DNA from: Bartonella tamiae Th239
GTDB lineage: Bacteria; Pseudomonadota; Alphaproteobacteria; Rhizobiales; Rhizobiaceae
DNA length: 64,000 nucleotides
Direction: 5' to 3'
NCBI RefSeq assembly: GCF_000278275.1
Contig: NZ_JH725147.1
Location: forward strand, 1,495,063-1,559,062
The notes beneath the pieces were generated by a model. The model did no database searches, was not told where the DNA came from, and was given only the letters and a program-made list of their open reading frames with translations. Every line of letters begins with the position of its first letter. The stretch's first letter is position 1. A program made the translations under genes and the position numbers. Of the stretch, positions 38,950 through 49,157 are shown piece after piece.

Positions 38950-40119
38950 ATGAGTGATCAACAAAAGCAAAAATCACAAAAAGAACGTCATAAAGCATCG
39001 GTTGAACACTCTGTCGCAGATGGTTTATTAACAATAAAATGTTATGGGTATTGGAATACCCATACAGTTCAACTTATTGACGATGATTTGCGCAAAGTTG
39101 AAAATACCCGTTGTGAGCATGTTGTTATCGATGCAACGCAAATGCATGGACTGGATACCTCTGGTGCTTGGATGCTTGATCGACTTTACGTCAAATTTAA
39201 ACAGAATAATATTCCAGTCAAACTAAGTGGCGCAAAAGATTCGTGGCATTCACTTTTAGAAACAGTGGGGCAAAGTTTTAATAATAAAGACGAAACAAGG
39301 CAGAAGCCGAAATCTCTACTTCACGTCCGATTTTTTGAATTTTTTGGTATTCACACTTTGAATGCATTGCGTGATTTAAAATTAGCCATGCATATTCTTG
39401 GCGCGACAATTAGTGGTGCACAAACAAAAAAAGGACGAGGGTCAGGCATAAGTCTTCCTGCTTTGGTTACACAAATTGATCGGATGGGTGTTGGTGCCAT
39501 TCCAATTATTGTATTAATGTCTTTTATTGTTGGCGCAATTATTGCCCAGCAAGGTGCTTTTCAATTAAGAACTTTTGGAGCTGAAATTTTTGTCGTTGAT
39601 TTGGTGAGTATATTAGTTTTTCGAGAACTTGGTGTGCTTTTAACAGCAATTATGATTGCAGGACGTTCTGGTAGTGCAATTACAGCTGAAATAGGTTCGA
39701 TGAAAATGCGTGAGGAAACTGACGCATTGCAAGTTATGGGGTTAAATCCTATTGGCGTATTGGTTTTTCCACGTTTGGTTGCTTTAGCCATTATACTTCC
39801 TTTACTTACAGTAATTGCTGATATTGCAGCGATTTTAGGTGCAGCATTTGTCTCAAAAGTATATTCTGGCATTGCTTATGAAGCATTTATGAACCGATTA
39901 TATGATGCTGTTTGGACAACAACGTATTTTGCAGGATTAATAAAGGCGCCTTTTATGGCACTTATTATTGGTATTATTGCATCAGTAGAAGGCTTAAAAG
40001 TTGGCGGAAGTGCTGAATCTTTAGGGCAGCGTGTAACATCTTCTGTCGTTCGTTCAATTTTTGTTGTTATTGTCATCGATGGTTTTTTTGCCATTTTTTA
40101 TGCGGCCATTAATTTTTAA
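38950..40119 (+). CDS. mlaE: Mla-type lipid ABC transporter permease with N-terminal STAS domain
   Basis: A 389-residue MlaE-type permease. Residues about 1-120 form a STAS-like domain (HVVIDATQMHGLDTSGAWML), comparable to a fused MlaB; the rest is the MlaE domain with about five membrane segments, including PIIVLMSFIVGAIIAQQG and the conserved ELGVLLTAIMIAGRSGSAITAEIGSMK. Together with the next genes it forms an ABC system that moves phospholipids between the outer and inner membrane. A 250-base promoter region lies upstream. The export direction is not settled for these homologues. Confidence 0.9.
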   Translation: MSDQQKQKSQKERHKASVEHSVADGLLTIKCYGYWNTHTVQLIDDDLRKVENTRCEHVVIDATQMHGLDTSGAWMLDRLYVKFKQNNIPVKLSGAKDSWHSLLETVGQSFNNKDETRQKPKSLLHVRFFEFFGIHTLNALRDLKLAMHILGATISGAQTKKGRGSGISLPALVTQIDRMGVGAIPIIVLMSFIVGAIIAQQGAFQLRTFGAEIFVVDLVSILVFRELGVLLTAIMIAGRSGSAITAEIGSMKMREETDALQVMGLNPIGVLVFPRLVALAIILPLLTVIADIAAILGAAFVSKVYSGIAYEAFMNRLYDAVWTTTYFAGLIKAPFMALIIGIIASVEGLKVGGSAESLGQRVTSSVVRSIFVVIVIDGFFAIFYAAINF

Positions 40120-40130
40120 AAGGGGTTTTG

Positions 40131-40985
40131 GTGAATCAAAATAAAAAAACACAATCAGCCCTAGATCTCGATACAAATACCGTTATTTCTGTGCGTGATG
40201 TGACCGTTCAGTTTGGTGATAAAAAAGTTTTAGATGGGCTTGATCTTGATATTCGGCGCGGTGAAATTCTTGCATTTATTGGTCCATCAGGGGCTGGTAA
40301 ATCTGTTTTAATGCGTACAATATTAGGATTAAATAAAAAAGTTTCAGGTCAAATTAAAATACTTGGCCAAAACATCGATCAAATAAATGATCAAGAGCGC
40401 GTTGAAATCGATATGAGAATGGGTGTTTTATTTCAACACGGAGCACTTTTTTCTGCATTAAATGTTTTAGAAAATATTCAAGTTCCGATGCGTGAATACC
40501 TCGATATTTCACCAAAACTCATGGATGAATTAGCGCGTTTAAAAATTTCACTTGTAGGGTTAGAGGCCGATACAGCCGAAAAATATCCTTCAGAATTGTC
40601 AGGTGGCATGATAAAACGCGCTGCTTTAGCACGCGCCTTAGCTCTTGACCCTCACATTGTGTTTCTTGATGAACCAACATCAGGTCTTGACCCTATAGGT
40701 GCAGCGGATTTTGATGAGCTCATTGCAGATTTGCGCGATACTATGGGATTAACCGTTTATATGGTTACGCATGATTTAGATAGTATTTACTCAGTCTGTG
40801 ATAGAATAGCAGTTCTTGGACACAAAAAGGTTATGGTTGAAGGCACGATTGAAGAAATGTTGAAAGTTGATGATCCTTGGGTTCAGTCCTATTTTCAAGG
40901 AAAAAGATCACGTCAAATGGTACCTTCGCAACAACGCCGAAGTGCTCAACTAACAAAAGAGGCGGCAAAACAAAATGGAAACTAA
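40131..40985 (+). CDS. mlaF: Mla-type lipid ABC transporter ATPase
   Basis: A 284-residue ABC ATPase of the MlaF family. The Walker A motif is GPSGAGKS, the signature is LSGGMIKRAALARAL, the Walker B is HIVFLDEPTSGLD, and the H-loop lies in MVTHDLDS. I chose the GTG at 40131 because AAAAGGGG lies just before it; an in-frame TTG one codon earlier is an alternative. It starts 11 bases after mlaE and overlaps mlaD by 11 bases, which indicates one operon. Confidence 0.93.
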   Translation: MNQNKKTQSALDLDTNTVISVRDVTVQFGDKKVLDGLDLDIRRGEILAFIGPSGAGKSVLMRTILGLNKKVSGQIKILGQNIDQINDQERVEIDMRMGVLFQHGALFSALNVLENIQVPMREYLDISPKLMDELARLKISLVGLEADTAEKYPSELSGGMIKRAALARALALDPHIVFLDEPTSGLDPIGAADFDELIADLRDTMGLTVYMVTHDLDSIYSVCDRIAVLGHKKVMVEGTIEEMLKVDDPWVQSYFQGKRSRQMVPSQQRRSAQLTKEAAKQNGN

Positions 40986-41940
40986 AGCTAATTACGTGAA
41001 GGTCGGTGTATTCACCGTTACAACGCTTATCGCTGCATTTTTAATTGTTTTTTATATTTCTGGCTTGTTTGAATCACGAAACTTGGAACCTCTTGATGTT
41101 CGTATTCCAGGTTCTGTAAGTGGTCTTGGTGAAAGCAGTCAGGTTTTTTTCAATGGGATAAGAGTAGGTACGGTTCGTCGCTTAACTTTGGATGAAAGCA
41201 ATCCCAATATGGTAATTGCAAAAACTGAAATAAATGGAACAGTCCCTATTACACGTTCCACTGTTGCAACACTTGGTTTCCAAGGTTTAACAGGATTAGC
41301 TTTTATTGAATTAAAAGGGGGGAGTCTCAATGAGCCTAATCTTTTAGAAGAAGCCGAGCGTGATGATACGGTGGCACGTATTGATGCAGATCCATCAACA
41401 TTCAATAATCTTTTAGCAACAGCACAAGATATTTTTGCACGTGCGAACTCAGCACTTGAAGAATTGGAAGGCTTTATTAAGGATGTTCGTGATCCATTAA
41501 CACAAACTGTTGAAAATACACGGGATTTCTCGAATACACTTATCAACAATAAAGATAATGTTCAAAATATAATGAATGATACCAGCCAAATGATGAAGCG
41601 TTTGAATACAGCATCTGAAAAAGCCGATTCTATTATGGCTAAACTCGATAGGATGTTGTCACCAGACAATAAAAATAGTGTTGTTGTCCAAGCGCAAAAA
41701 ACATTAACATCTATACAAGATGCGGCTGACACTCTTAATCAGCACATTGGACCTATTGCTAACAATTTAGAACGTTTTTCAGGCAAGGGATTGCGCAATG
41801 TTGAAGCGCTTGTCAATGATAGCCGTCGTTCTATTGAACGTATTGAGCAGGCAATTACAGATTTGGAACGCGATCCACAACGTATAATTTTTGGTGGAAC
41901 AGGTAGCGTTCCGCAATATGATGGGAGAACACGTCGATGA
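40975..41940 (+). CDS. mlaD: MlaD family MCE-domain lipid-binding protein
   Basis: A 321-residue MCE protein. A single N-terminal membrane anchor (about residues 10-31) is followed by the MCE domain with the conserved SGLGESSQVFFNGIRVGTV and LGFQGLTGLAFIEL. The C-terminal 170 residues are alpha-helical and coiled-coil-like, as in substrate-binding MCE proteins of the Rhizobiales, and reach into the periplasm. It binds lipid and hands it to or from the MlaE permease. Its stop overlaps the ATG of the next gene (ATGA). Confidence 0.92.
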   Translation: METKANYVKVGVFTVTTLIAAFLIVFYISGLFESRNLEPLDVRIPGSVSGLGESSQVFFNGIRVGTVRRLTLDESNPNMVIAKTEINGTVPITRSTVATLGFQGLTGLAFIELKGGSLNEPNLLEEAERDDTVARIDADPSTFNNLLATAQDIFARANSALEELEGFIKDVRDPLTQTVENTRDFSNTLINNKDNVQNIMNDTSQMMKRLNTASEKADSIMAKLDRMLSPDNKNSVVVQAQKTLTSIQDAADTLNQHIGPIANNLERFSGKGLRNVEALVNDSRRSIERIEQAITDLERDPQRIIFGGTGSVPQYDGRTRR

Positions 41941-42542
41941 AAACGACAAAAACCATTGCCCTTGTTAAATTTGCATTATTCACTCTTATATCAACAGGGT
42001 TCGTATCTGCATGCAGTTCCCCCCCTCGTGATACATTTGATCTGACTGTTAATCGTTTTACAGCACCAACAAATAAAACACACAAAAATATTCAAATATT
42101 AATAGCCAAACCTGATGCTGTAAAAGCTCTTGATGGTCAAGATATCGTTATCCGTCAAGGTGGAGCGATCGCTTATTTAAAAAAAGCACAATGGAGCGAT
42201 CGTCTTCCTAATCTTATTCAAGCGCGTCTTGTGCAAGCATTTGATAATAGCAATCAGTTTGGTGGTGTTGGTCGTCCAGGTGATGGGTTGGCTATCAATT
42301 ATCAAATTTTGACTGATATAAGATCTTTTGATGTTGAAGTAGGAAATAACCAAAAAATCGCGAATATTGAAATAAGCATCAAAATTATGGATGATCGTAA
42401 TGGAAACATTCGTGCCTCTCGGATCTTTAGATCTCAATCTGGCGTCATTGGTGTAGAAAATAATCAATACGCACATGCATTGGATACTGCTTTTTCGGCA
42501 CTTACTATCGATATAGTAAATTGGGTAACCTCAGCTCTTTAA
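41937..42542 (+). CDS. ABC-type transport auxiliary lipoprotein (PqiC/DUF330-like)
   Basis: A 201-residue lipoprotein with a signal peptide and lipobox VSAC (Cys26). The fold resembles the LptE/PqiC-type auxiliary lipoprotein: RFTAPTNKTHKNIQILIAKPDAVKALDGQDIVIRQG and WSDRLPNLIQARLVQAFDNS are typical of the ABC-type transport auxiliary component. It completes the four-gene mla-like operon, presumably as an outer-membrane partner of the MCE protein. It overlaps mlaD by four bases and is followed by a terminator. Confidence 0.85.
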   Translation: MKTTKTIALVKFALFTLISTGFVSACSSPPRDTFDLTVNRFTAPTNKTHKNIQILIAKPDAVKALDGQDIVIRQGGAIAYLKKAQWSDRLPNLIQARLVQAFDNSNQFGGVGRPGDGLAINYQILTDIRSFDVEVGNNQKIANIEISIKIMDDRNGNIRASRIFRSQSGVIGVENNQYAHALDTAFSALTIDIVNWVTSAL

Positions 42543-42564
42543 TAAATATAATATTTAAAAAACA

Positions 42565-42598
42565 GGCGGAAAAGTTGAATGCTTTTCTGTCTTTTTTA
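42565..42598 (+). terminator. terminator of the mla operon
   Basis: GGCGGAAAAG (42565-42574) pairs with CTTTTCTGTC (42582-42591) using two G-U pairs, loop TTGAATG, followed by six T. Confidence 0.88.
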
Positions 42599-42831
42599 TG
42601 TGGATTTATAATATTAAATTTATACAAACATGTATTCTGAAAATCATGTATGAATATTCATTTTATAAATATCACGTGTATCATATGTTTGTTCAACTTA
42701 TAAGCATTATAAGCATCAAAATCAAAAATCGATTATTAAAAATACGATTAAAACTTTCAACCAAAACGTATTAAATATCCATATTTTTCATTATGAATAA
42801 TGATGTAAATACCATTTTTTTTAAAAACTTC

Positions 42832-42868
42832 TAAAAAGTGAAAGGGAACCTTTTATAAGATTCCCTTT
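42832..42868 (-). terminator. terminator of the large coiled-coil gene
   Basis: AAAGGGAA (42841-42848) pairs with TTCCCTTT (42861-42868), and inner CTT/AAG extends the stem. On the minus strand it is followed by a CACTTTTTAG tail, consistent with an intrinsic terminator of the gene ending at 42904. Confidence 0.82.
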
Positions 42869-42903
42869 AAACTTATTGTTTTGATTTAACCATTATTTTG
42901 GTT

Positions 42904-45900
42904 TTATTGAATACGTCCGCTAGCGTGTGCGAGCATCGTATATACTTTTCCAGTATCTGACGTAAGATAATTTCTTACAGCATTTTTTCCTCTACCATCT
43001 CTGGAAACTTCACGAAGTAATTTTTCAAAGTCTGCAATATATTGATTTACAGAACGACGAAAATCATGATCGGAACCATATTTTTGTTTAATTTTTTCAA
43101 AAGTAAGTTGTCCATCAAATGTGTATAATCGTTGAGTATAAATATTGCGTTGTCCACGGCGATAATGACCCCATAAATCAACAGCAGCATCATGATCAAT
43201 AGCACGAACGATATCAACAGAAAGTGAGTTGAGTGATTCAACAACATGATCTGCTGTTCTTTCTTTTCTTACTTTAGTCACGGTTGAATCGCGAAAATCA
43301 TCATGACTAGAAGCGCGGGCTAATAGATTTGAAACCCAACTATCTCGTGCATTTTTTATCTCAAAACTATCATTTACTTTATCATACTCAGTGGAGCGCT
43401 CATTTGAACGTGTAAAAAAAGATTTGCTTTTTTTAAATGGTTTTTCTTGGTTTTGAAACGTAGGACGAGAGACACCTAAATTTGTCGCATTGTTTTGCAT
43501 CACCGTAGATAATTCTTTCAATACGTTAATTTGATCCTCAACCGCATTGCGCATGGCTTGCGTGGATTCAAGCGTTTGATTTGGTAAATCACCTATAGTT
43601 TTTGCTAAATCGCCACTTGTTTTTGAGAGTTCAGAACGAATTGCTTGCGCTGAACGACGTAATTCTTCTGTTGCTCCTGAAAATTTTTCTGACGCATTCC
43701 CTAAAGTCTCATTTAAGCTATGTTGAATTTTCTCTGCATATTGACGAGCACCTTTATCTGTCTGTTGCAAAGCACTGCTGATGATATATTCATAATGAGA
43801 CACTACTTGATTGATCTCTTCAGACTTTTCAACCAAAGCCTTACTCAATTGCTCTAACATCTCATGTTTGTCTTCTAATGTTGTGTTCAGTGCAAATTGA
43901 GAACGATGAATAAGATCAGCCGCATGACTTAAAATTTCTGCATGTTGTTCTAATTTTTGGCTCATTTCACCGATTTGAGCATAAGTATTATTTGAAAGTC
44001 CCTGCAACATTTCAACATTATTGCTGAGCATAGTATTCGATTTTGTTAAATGGTCGATCACATTGCTAGTACTATTATAAAACTGATTTGCAGTATTGTT
44101 AAATTGTCCGTCAATATTTTGAATAGAAGAAATAAGAGAGTTCGTATTTTCACTCATATCACGTGCTGACTGATCCATTTGTTGAAGCAATGCAGATACG
44201 TTCCCCATCAAATCATTCTTAACAGATGATACAACTTGTATTGTCTCTGAACTGCGTTTAGCAAATGCATCCATTAAAGCTTTATTTTCTGCTTGTATTC
44301 TTTTTTCAGCATCTTGTGCAACTTGATGGATTTGACTGCCAAAATGATTAGCCAATGACCCGAGCGAAGTACTTGTTTGTTTTGCTGCTTGACTAAGATT
44401 TTGTGCAACATCTGATAGCTGTTCAACGCCACCAGTAATATGGGTGGTTGCATCATTTACAACAGAAGTTAAATTTTGACCAATCATCGACATCTTATCG
44501 CCAATATTCATTTCAATTTTTTCTACTGTTTCATGCAAGAGATATGAACGTTCAGCTAAAGATTGTTCCATCGAAGATGCGGAAGTTTGAATTGCAGTAT
44601 TAAAGCGTTGTGCTTGTTCGCCTATCAGTGTTTCAATACGTGAAATTTCATCATGTACAGATAATGATAAAACTTGTCCTGCCTGACTGAAACGATCCGC
44701 AGCACCTTCAATTTGCGTATTTAAAGTCGTAACAAGATTGTTTCCTATGTCATTAAGAATTTGTCCAGATTTTTGTGTTTCTAGCGAAAAGCTTTCTGCC
44801 ACACGTTTACCTGAAGATGTCAAAACAGTTTCAGCTTTTACAGCCACATCAGCCAAGGATGATACAAGCTCTTCACCTACAATTGACATCGCAGATTGTA
44901 CCTTATCTGTTTCTTCTGAAACAGCTGTTACTAAATAATCGCCACTTGAAGAAATCATTTCTGAAGCTTTTTCAGTAATGGACATAAAATTACTTACCAG
45001 TTTACCACCAGTTTCATTCAATGTACTAGCTGCTCTTTCTGTATTCGTAGATAACACAGTCACTAACTGTTCACTTGTCTGCGTTAATAAACCTGCCGTC
45101 TTTTCAGCTTCAATGGAAAGACCAGAAATCAAAACATTACGCGCATTATCAATAATATTGCCTGCTTTTTGTGCTTCTTCATTAAAGACATCCGAAACCG
45201 CCACGATATTTTCACGCAAATCACCAGCAAGCTTTACGGCCGACTTCTCAAGAGTATCCTTGACTGTATTAACGCCAATATCCAATGCTTTTTTCATTGT
45301 TTGAGTACGTTCATCGAGTATTGCCGTCTGCTCGCTAAAGGATTGTCTAATTTGATCATTATTTGTCATAACAACAAATTTTAATTCATTCGATTTTTGA
45401 CCTAAAACCGTTGTTTGCGCTTCCAAAGTTTGACTGACATGATTCAATGTATGCGATAGATGCTGCTCCAACTCAGTGGCTCTCTCAGCAATCTCTAAGC
45501 TTTTACTAGTAAGATTATCATTCAATGAACCAATACGTGAATCGATCGATTCCAGTAATGACCCATTAGATTGTGATAAAGCACTTTTGAGTAACTCTGT
45601 ATGGCTTTCTAAAGTATCCAAATGACTTGTGAAGGTTACTCTTAATGTTTCACTGTTGGAATTGATAGCATTTTCAACCAATGAAACTTGTTTACCCAAA
45701 GCATCGCCAAAATGAAGATCACCTTGCTTAATGATTTCCCTAATGTGATCAATACGTTCTTCCAAAACACGAGCTTGATCAACCAAAACTTCATTTAAAG
45801 CAGAACTATTAAGGGTGAGAGATTCACGCAATGCATCCGCACGAACATCAATGTTATGCGCATGAGTATCTAAAACTTCATTTGCAGTTTCAAAACTTCT

Positions 45901-47856
45901 TGTAATTATATTGTGAATGCGTTCAGAACGTTCATCAAGTTCTTCCAAATGATTACGCGCATGGTCATCAAACGTCATCACATTTCTAACCAGAGATTCT
46001 TCCAAATTAGAAACATGCTGAGAAATAAGATTTATTTGTTGCTTTACAGTATCTCCAACCTTATCAGATTCACCATCAAGCATTTGTGCAATTAACGCAC
46101 GCCCCTCAGCCATTTGTGACTTAAAATCATCAGCACGATTTTTAATCACCGTTGCTATTGACGTATTTATATCTTCAATTTCTTCTGCCAATATTTTCTT
46201 ACTATCACCGAGTGTTGTAAGAAACTCATTGCGGCCTTGCGAAAAAGTATTGGCAATATCAATTGTACGCTCTTTGAGTGTTTCATTAATCTGATGCGCA
46301 CGTGATTCTAAAATGCTACCAAGTTTTTCAGTGCTTTCTTCTAATGTTTGCGCGCGTGAAATGAATGAATGAATGATTGATGTACTGCGTTCACCCAAAG
46401 TCCTATCAACATCAGCAAGTCTTTTTTCAAAAGCCTCAACCGCGGCAATCGTTGCATCATCAAAACGATCACTTAACGTATCAGCTTTTTCACCTAAATA
46501 AGTCATTCTTTCGTCAAACTCATTCAAAGATTGATTGCTACGATCTACAATAGCGTTATCAAGTTTTTTAAATTTTTCATCAAACTTAGACAAAGCACTT
46601 TCTGCGGCAGCTTGCATACGCGTTGAAATTTCTTCAGCGCGTGCTTCCGCTTCACTTGCACCACTACTAAATGTATCCGCTAATATTTGTCCATTGGTTT
46701 CAAAACGTTGCGCAGCAATATTAAAACGTTCTTCTAAATTATCAAAAAGCTGGGTATTTTGATGTTGTATCTGCTGAGCAGTTTCACTAAACTTTTTAGC
46801 GAGATCTCCACTAACGCCTTCACCTGCTTCTGACAATCGAGAAACAAGTTCTTCACCTTGACGTTTTAAAGTTTGAGACAATGTCTGGGCAACATTTTCA
46901 ACATTAGAGGCAATATTTGCAGCGATTGAGCCAAATTCGTTACTTAATTGATGTTCTGTTCCGTGAATAGTCGTACGAACGCGTTCAGCATGGCTTAAAA
47001 TTGATTCTCTTTCATTGCCAAGTTCAGTAATTAGACTATGAATGCGTGATTCATTTTCTGAATAAGCCCGTTCTAAATTATGCACTTCTCCCTGAATTAA
47101 AGCTTCCAATTCAACTGCACGAGAAAGAGTTCTTTCTATACCCTCGCTCATTGCAGACACTTCTTGACGAATCGTTTGCCCTAATGTCGCAAACTGTTCC
47201 TCTGTAGTTTTTTGAGGATGATTAAGACGTAAAGCTGCATCCGACATAGCGACTGCTATATTTTGTAATTCATTCGATCTTTTCGATAATTGTGCAAACC
47301 CCCAAAACATTAAAATCGGAATGGCCGTTCCTGCGGCAACAGCAAGACCTGTAGGTGTGGCAATAAAGCTTCCAAGCGCACCTAATCCGCCAGTTGAAAG
47401 AGTGTTCGCAACAAATGCACCACCTGCAACCCATAACGCGCTAAGTGCTGTAGTACTCCAATAAATGCGCGATGATGACTTACGTGACATGAGGCGGCGA
47501 GGGGCTGCTTTAAAACCAACATCATTGGCAGGTTGTGGTGGAGTTGCAAGTAAAGGATCGCGTACAGTACCACCAGATATTTCACGTTGGGGTTTTTCCC
47601 CAAAAAGCTGTTCAGCAACTGATTCGTCGACAGCTGGTCCAACTTTTGCGTTTTTAGATGTATTTGATCCGTTTTCTGCTTCTAACTCTTCAGTTGCAAG
47701 CGCAATTTGTTGAGCCAGATCATCAAGATCAATCATAGTATCATCATCTAACGATATATCATCGTTAAGTGCGTCATCAAAATTGAAATCTAAAGCTTGC
47801 TCAAGAGCTTCTTCAACTTCAGCTTCAATTTTTTCTGCCTTGATCCTGCGTGCCAT
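42904..47856 (-). CDS. giant membrane-anchored coiled-coil protein, growth pole ring (GPR/RgsE)-like
   Basis: A 1650-residue protein that is almost entirely alpha-helical. Residues 1-60 are acidic (DFNFDDALNDDISLDDD), two membrane segments lie at about 131-155 and 157-187, and the remainder up to about 1480 is a continuous helical region built of approximate repeats such as L-x-E-R-x-x-x-I and apolipoprotein-like heptads. The C-terminal ~150 residues are globular (LWGHYRRGQRNIYTQRLYTFDGQLTFEKIKQKYG). This layout fits the polar growth proteins GPR of Agrobacterium and RgsE of Sinorhizobium, which are longer (about 2100 residues). A shorter coiled-coil region here would be a lineage difference. 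The role in polar growth is inference from layout, without alignment. Confidence 0.75.
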   Translation of the reverse strand: MARRIKAEKIEAEVEEALEQALDFNFDDALNDDISLDDDTMIDLDDLAQQIALATEELEAENGSNTSKNAKVGPAVDESVAEQLFGEKPQREISGGTVRDPLLATPPQPANDVGFKAAPRRLMSRKSSSRIYWSTTALSALWVAGGAFVANTLSTGGLGALGSFIATPTGLAVAAGTAIPILMFWGFAQLSKRSNELQNIAVAMSDAALRLNHPQKTTEEQFATLGQTIRQEVSAMSEGIERTLSRAVELEALIQGEVHNLERAYSENESRIHSLITELGNERESILSHAERVRTTIHGTEHQLSNEFGSIAANIASNVENVAQTLSQTLKRQGEELVSRLSEAGEGVSGDLAKKFSETAQQIQHQNTQLFDNLEERFNIAAQRFETNGQILADTFSSGASEAEARAEEISTRMQAAAESALSKFDEKFKKLDNAIVDRSNQSLNEFDERMTYLGEKADTLSDRFDDATIAAVEAFEKRLADVDRTLGERSTSIIHSFISRAQTLEESTEKLGSILESRAHQINETLKERTIDIANTFSQGRNEFLTTLGDSKKILAEEIEDINTSIATVIKNRADDFKSQMAEGRALIAQMLDGESDKVGDTVKQQINLISQHVSNLEESLVRNVMTFDDHARNHLEELDERSERIHNIITRSFETANEVLDTHAHNIDVRADALRESLTLNSSALNEVLVDQARVLEERIDHIREIIKQGDLHFGDALGKQVSLVENAINSNSETLRVTFTSHLDTLESHTELLKSALSQSNGSLLESIDSRIGSLNDNLTSKSLEIAERATELEQHLSHTLNHVSQTLEAQTTVLGQKSNELKFVVMTNNDQIRQSFSEQTAILDERTQTMKKALDIGVNTVKDTLEKSAVKLAGDLRENIVAVSDVFNEEAQKAGNIIDNARNVLISGLSIEAEKTAGLLTQTSEQLVTVLSTNTERAASTLNETGGKLVSNFMSITEKASEMISSSGDYLVTAVSEETDKVQSAMSIVGEELVSSLADVAVKAETVLTSSGKRVAESFSLETQKSGQILNDIGNNLVTTLNTQIEGAADRFSQAGQVLSLSVHDEISRIETLIGEQAQRFNTAIQTSASSMEQSLAERSYLLHETVEKIEMNIGDKMSMIGQNLTSVVNDATTHITGGVEQLSDVAQNLSQAAKQTSTSLGSLANHFGSQIHQVAQDAEKRIQAENKALMDAFAKRSSETIQVVSSVKNDLMGNVSALLQQMDQSARDMSENTNSLISSIQNIDGQFNNTANQFYNSTSNVIDHLTKSNTMLSNNVEMLQGLSNNTYAQIGEMSQKLEQHAEILSHAADLIHRSQFALNTTLEDKHEMLEQLSKALVEKSEEINQVVSHYEYIISSALQQTDKGARQYAEKIQHSLNETLGNASEKFSGATEELRRSAQAIRSELSKTSGDLAKTIGDLPNQTLESTQAMRNAVEDQINVLKELSTVMQNNATNLGVSRPTFQNQEKPFKKSKSFFTRSNERSTEYDKVNDSFEIKNARDSWVSNLLARASSHDDFRDSTVTKVRKERTADHVVESLNSLSVDIVRAIDHDAAVDLWGHYRRGQRNIYTQRLYTFDGQLTFEKIKQKYGSDHDFRRSVNQYIADFEKLLREVSRDGRGKNAVRNYLTSDTGKVYTMLAHASGRIQ

Positions 47857-48055
47857 ATTTGCCTCTTTACTCTATACACAACGAAAGGATAGTATTCCTT
47901 TCAAAAGGTTCCCCATCTTACTCTTTAACACTTCATAAAGAAATACGTTCTGTGTCAAAGTTTAAAAAGAATTTAAATAAAGTTAACGCGTAAAATGAAA
48001 ATAAAATATTATATAAATAAAAATAATAAATATCAATATGTTAGGATGTTTTCTT

Positions 48056-48379
48056 TTGATTAAGGTGATATTCATAACAGACAGTGATGGTAAAGAATTT
48101 ATTGTAAATTGTCCATCTGGAAAAACATTAATGGAAGTCGCTTATAAAAATAACATACCCGGTATCATTGCAGAATGTGGGGGAGCATGTGCTTGTGCAA
48201 CGTGTCATGTTATCATAGACGATGATTGGATTGAACACGTAGAACTACCAAATTCAATGGAAGATGATATGTTAGATTTTGCCTATGATCGCCAGGAAAA
48301 TTCTCGTTTATCTTGTCAAATAAAACTTGATGAGCGTTTAAATGGTCTCATCGTTCATATTCCACCAAAACAAAACTAA
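48056..48379 (+). CDS. [2Fe-2S] ferredoxin, adrenodoxin type
   Basis: A 107-residue ferredoxin. The cluster ligands are in ECGGACACATC (C-x5-C-x2-C), with the fourth Cys in RLSCQ, the spacing of adrenodoxin/FdxB/FdVI-type ferredoxins used for iron-sulfur assembly and P450 electron transfer. I chose the TTG at 48056 as start because AGGA lies nine bases upstream and the protein then begins IKVIFITDSDGKEF; the ATG at 48038 has no ribosome binding site. No partner reductase or P450 lies alongside. Confidence 0.88.
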   Translation: MIKVIFITDSDGKEFIVNCPSGKTLMEVAYKNNIPGIIAECGGACACATCHVIIDDDWIEHVELPNSMEDDMLDFAYDRQENSRLSCQIKLDERLNGLIVHIPPKQN

Positions 48380-48432
48380 ATTCAAAAAATATTGAATAAG
48401 AATATAATTTTTTTATAAAATAGTCGTCTGTT

Positions 48433-49059
48433 TTATTTTCTCTGATAGGGTATCTCTTCAAGACGTCTTATCAAAAGATTAAAAAATCGCTTATCAAAAT
48501 TTTTAGCTTCGATGCGATCAAACCTTTTTTGTGCTTCATCATGTTGTGCTAAGGCATGACCGACAATAGTTTCTATATTTTGGAGCAATTTATCACAGTT
48601 TTTTTGATAAGAGAGTTCACGAATCTTTTTTTCAATTTCTGAGGCGTGCGCACGCGCAATCACCACATGACTTTCTTCATGTCTTTTAATATCTTGCGAT
48701 AAAGAATCCCAGACGACGGCCAATTCCAATGATTTTGTCCGTGAACGTTGTTTCCATCGAGGTAACTGCATGTTTGCAAGAATATCAACATGTATACGAT
48801 CGATTTTACAGTAATTTCCCTCGCTTTTAAGTTTCAAATAAGTAACGAAAGAAATAGTGGTTACGCCGAGATGATGTTGCCCCGTTGATTTAAGATAAGG
48901 AGCATTTTTTGCCATAGATTTGTCAATTTGGGCAGCTGTTGTACCTGAAACAATATAATATGAAATTGTTTTGTATATTTTTGCAGCTTGTGCATTTGGA
49001 ATAAAAATGCAAAAGACCCAACATCCAATAAAGAAAGCGCTTATTTTTTTATAAAACAT
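48433..49059 (-). CDS. secreted DUF922-type putative zinc protease
   Basis: A 208-residue protein with a signal peptide (MFYKKISAFFIGCWVFC, cleavage near AQA) and a DUF922-like fold. The HEESH motif (HExxH) in IKRHEESHVVIARAHA suggests zinc metalloprotease activity, and the DRIHVDILANMQLPRW and YYIVSGTTAAQIDKSM blocks match the family. Target unknown. It is single, between the ferredoxin (convergent) and folP (divergent). Confidence 0.75.
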   Translation of the reverse strand: MFYKKISAFFIGCWVFCIFIPNAQAAKIYKTISYYIVSGTTAAQIDKSMAKNAPYLKSTGQHHLGVTTISFVTYLKLKSEGNYCKIDRIHVDILANMQLPRWKQRSRTKSLELAVVWDSLSQDIKRHEESHVVIARAHASEIEKKIRELSYQKNCDKLLQNIETIVGHALAQHDEAQKRFDRIEAKNFDKRFFNLLIRRLEEIPYQRK

Positions 49060-49157
49060 TAATGCGCCTAATTTTTAAGAAGAATTTTAAAACCTTTACA
49101 CATTTATGCTAAAAAAACAGCTCTCATTCTAGAAGAATAATAAAACGGATTAATTTC

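Larger units (their letters stand above)
42543..42903. other. intergenic region between convergent mla operon and gpr-like gene
   Basis: About 360 bases without a gene. Both ends carry intrinsic terminators, one per operon, which are listed separately. The middle is AT-rich and contains no interpretable motif or repeat of note. Confidence 0.5.

Noticed and set aside
42904-47856. Large coiled-coil gene as a chemoreceptor or SMC-like protein
   Set aside because: There is no HAMP/MCP signalling tip and no ATPase head; the layout is better explained by the GPR/RgsE type.
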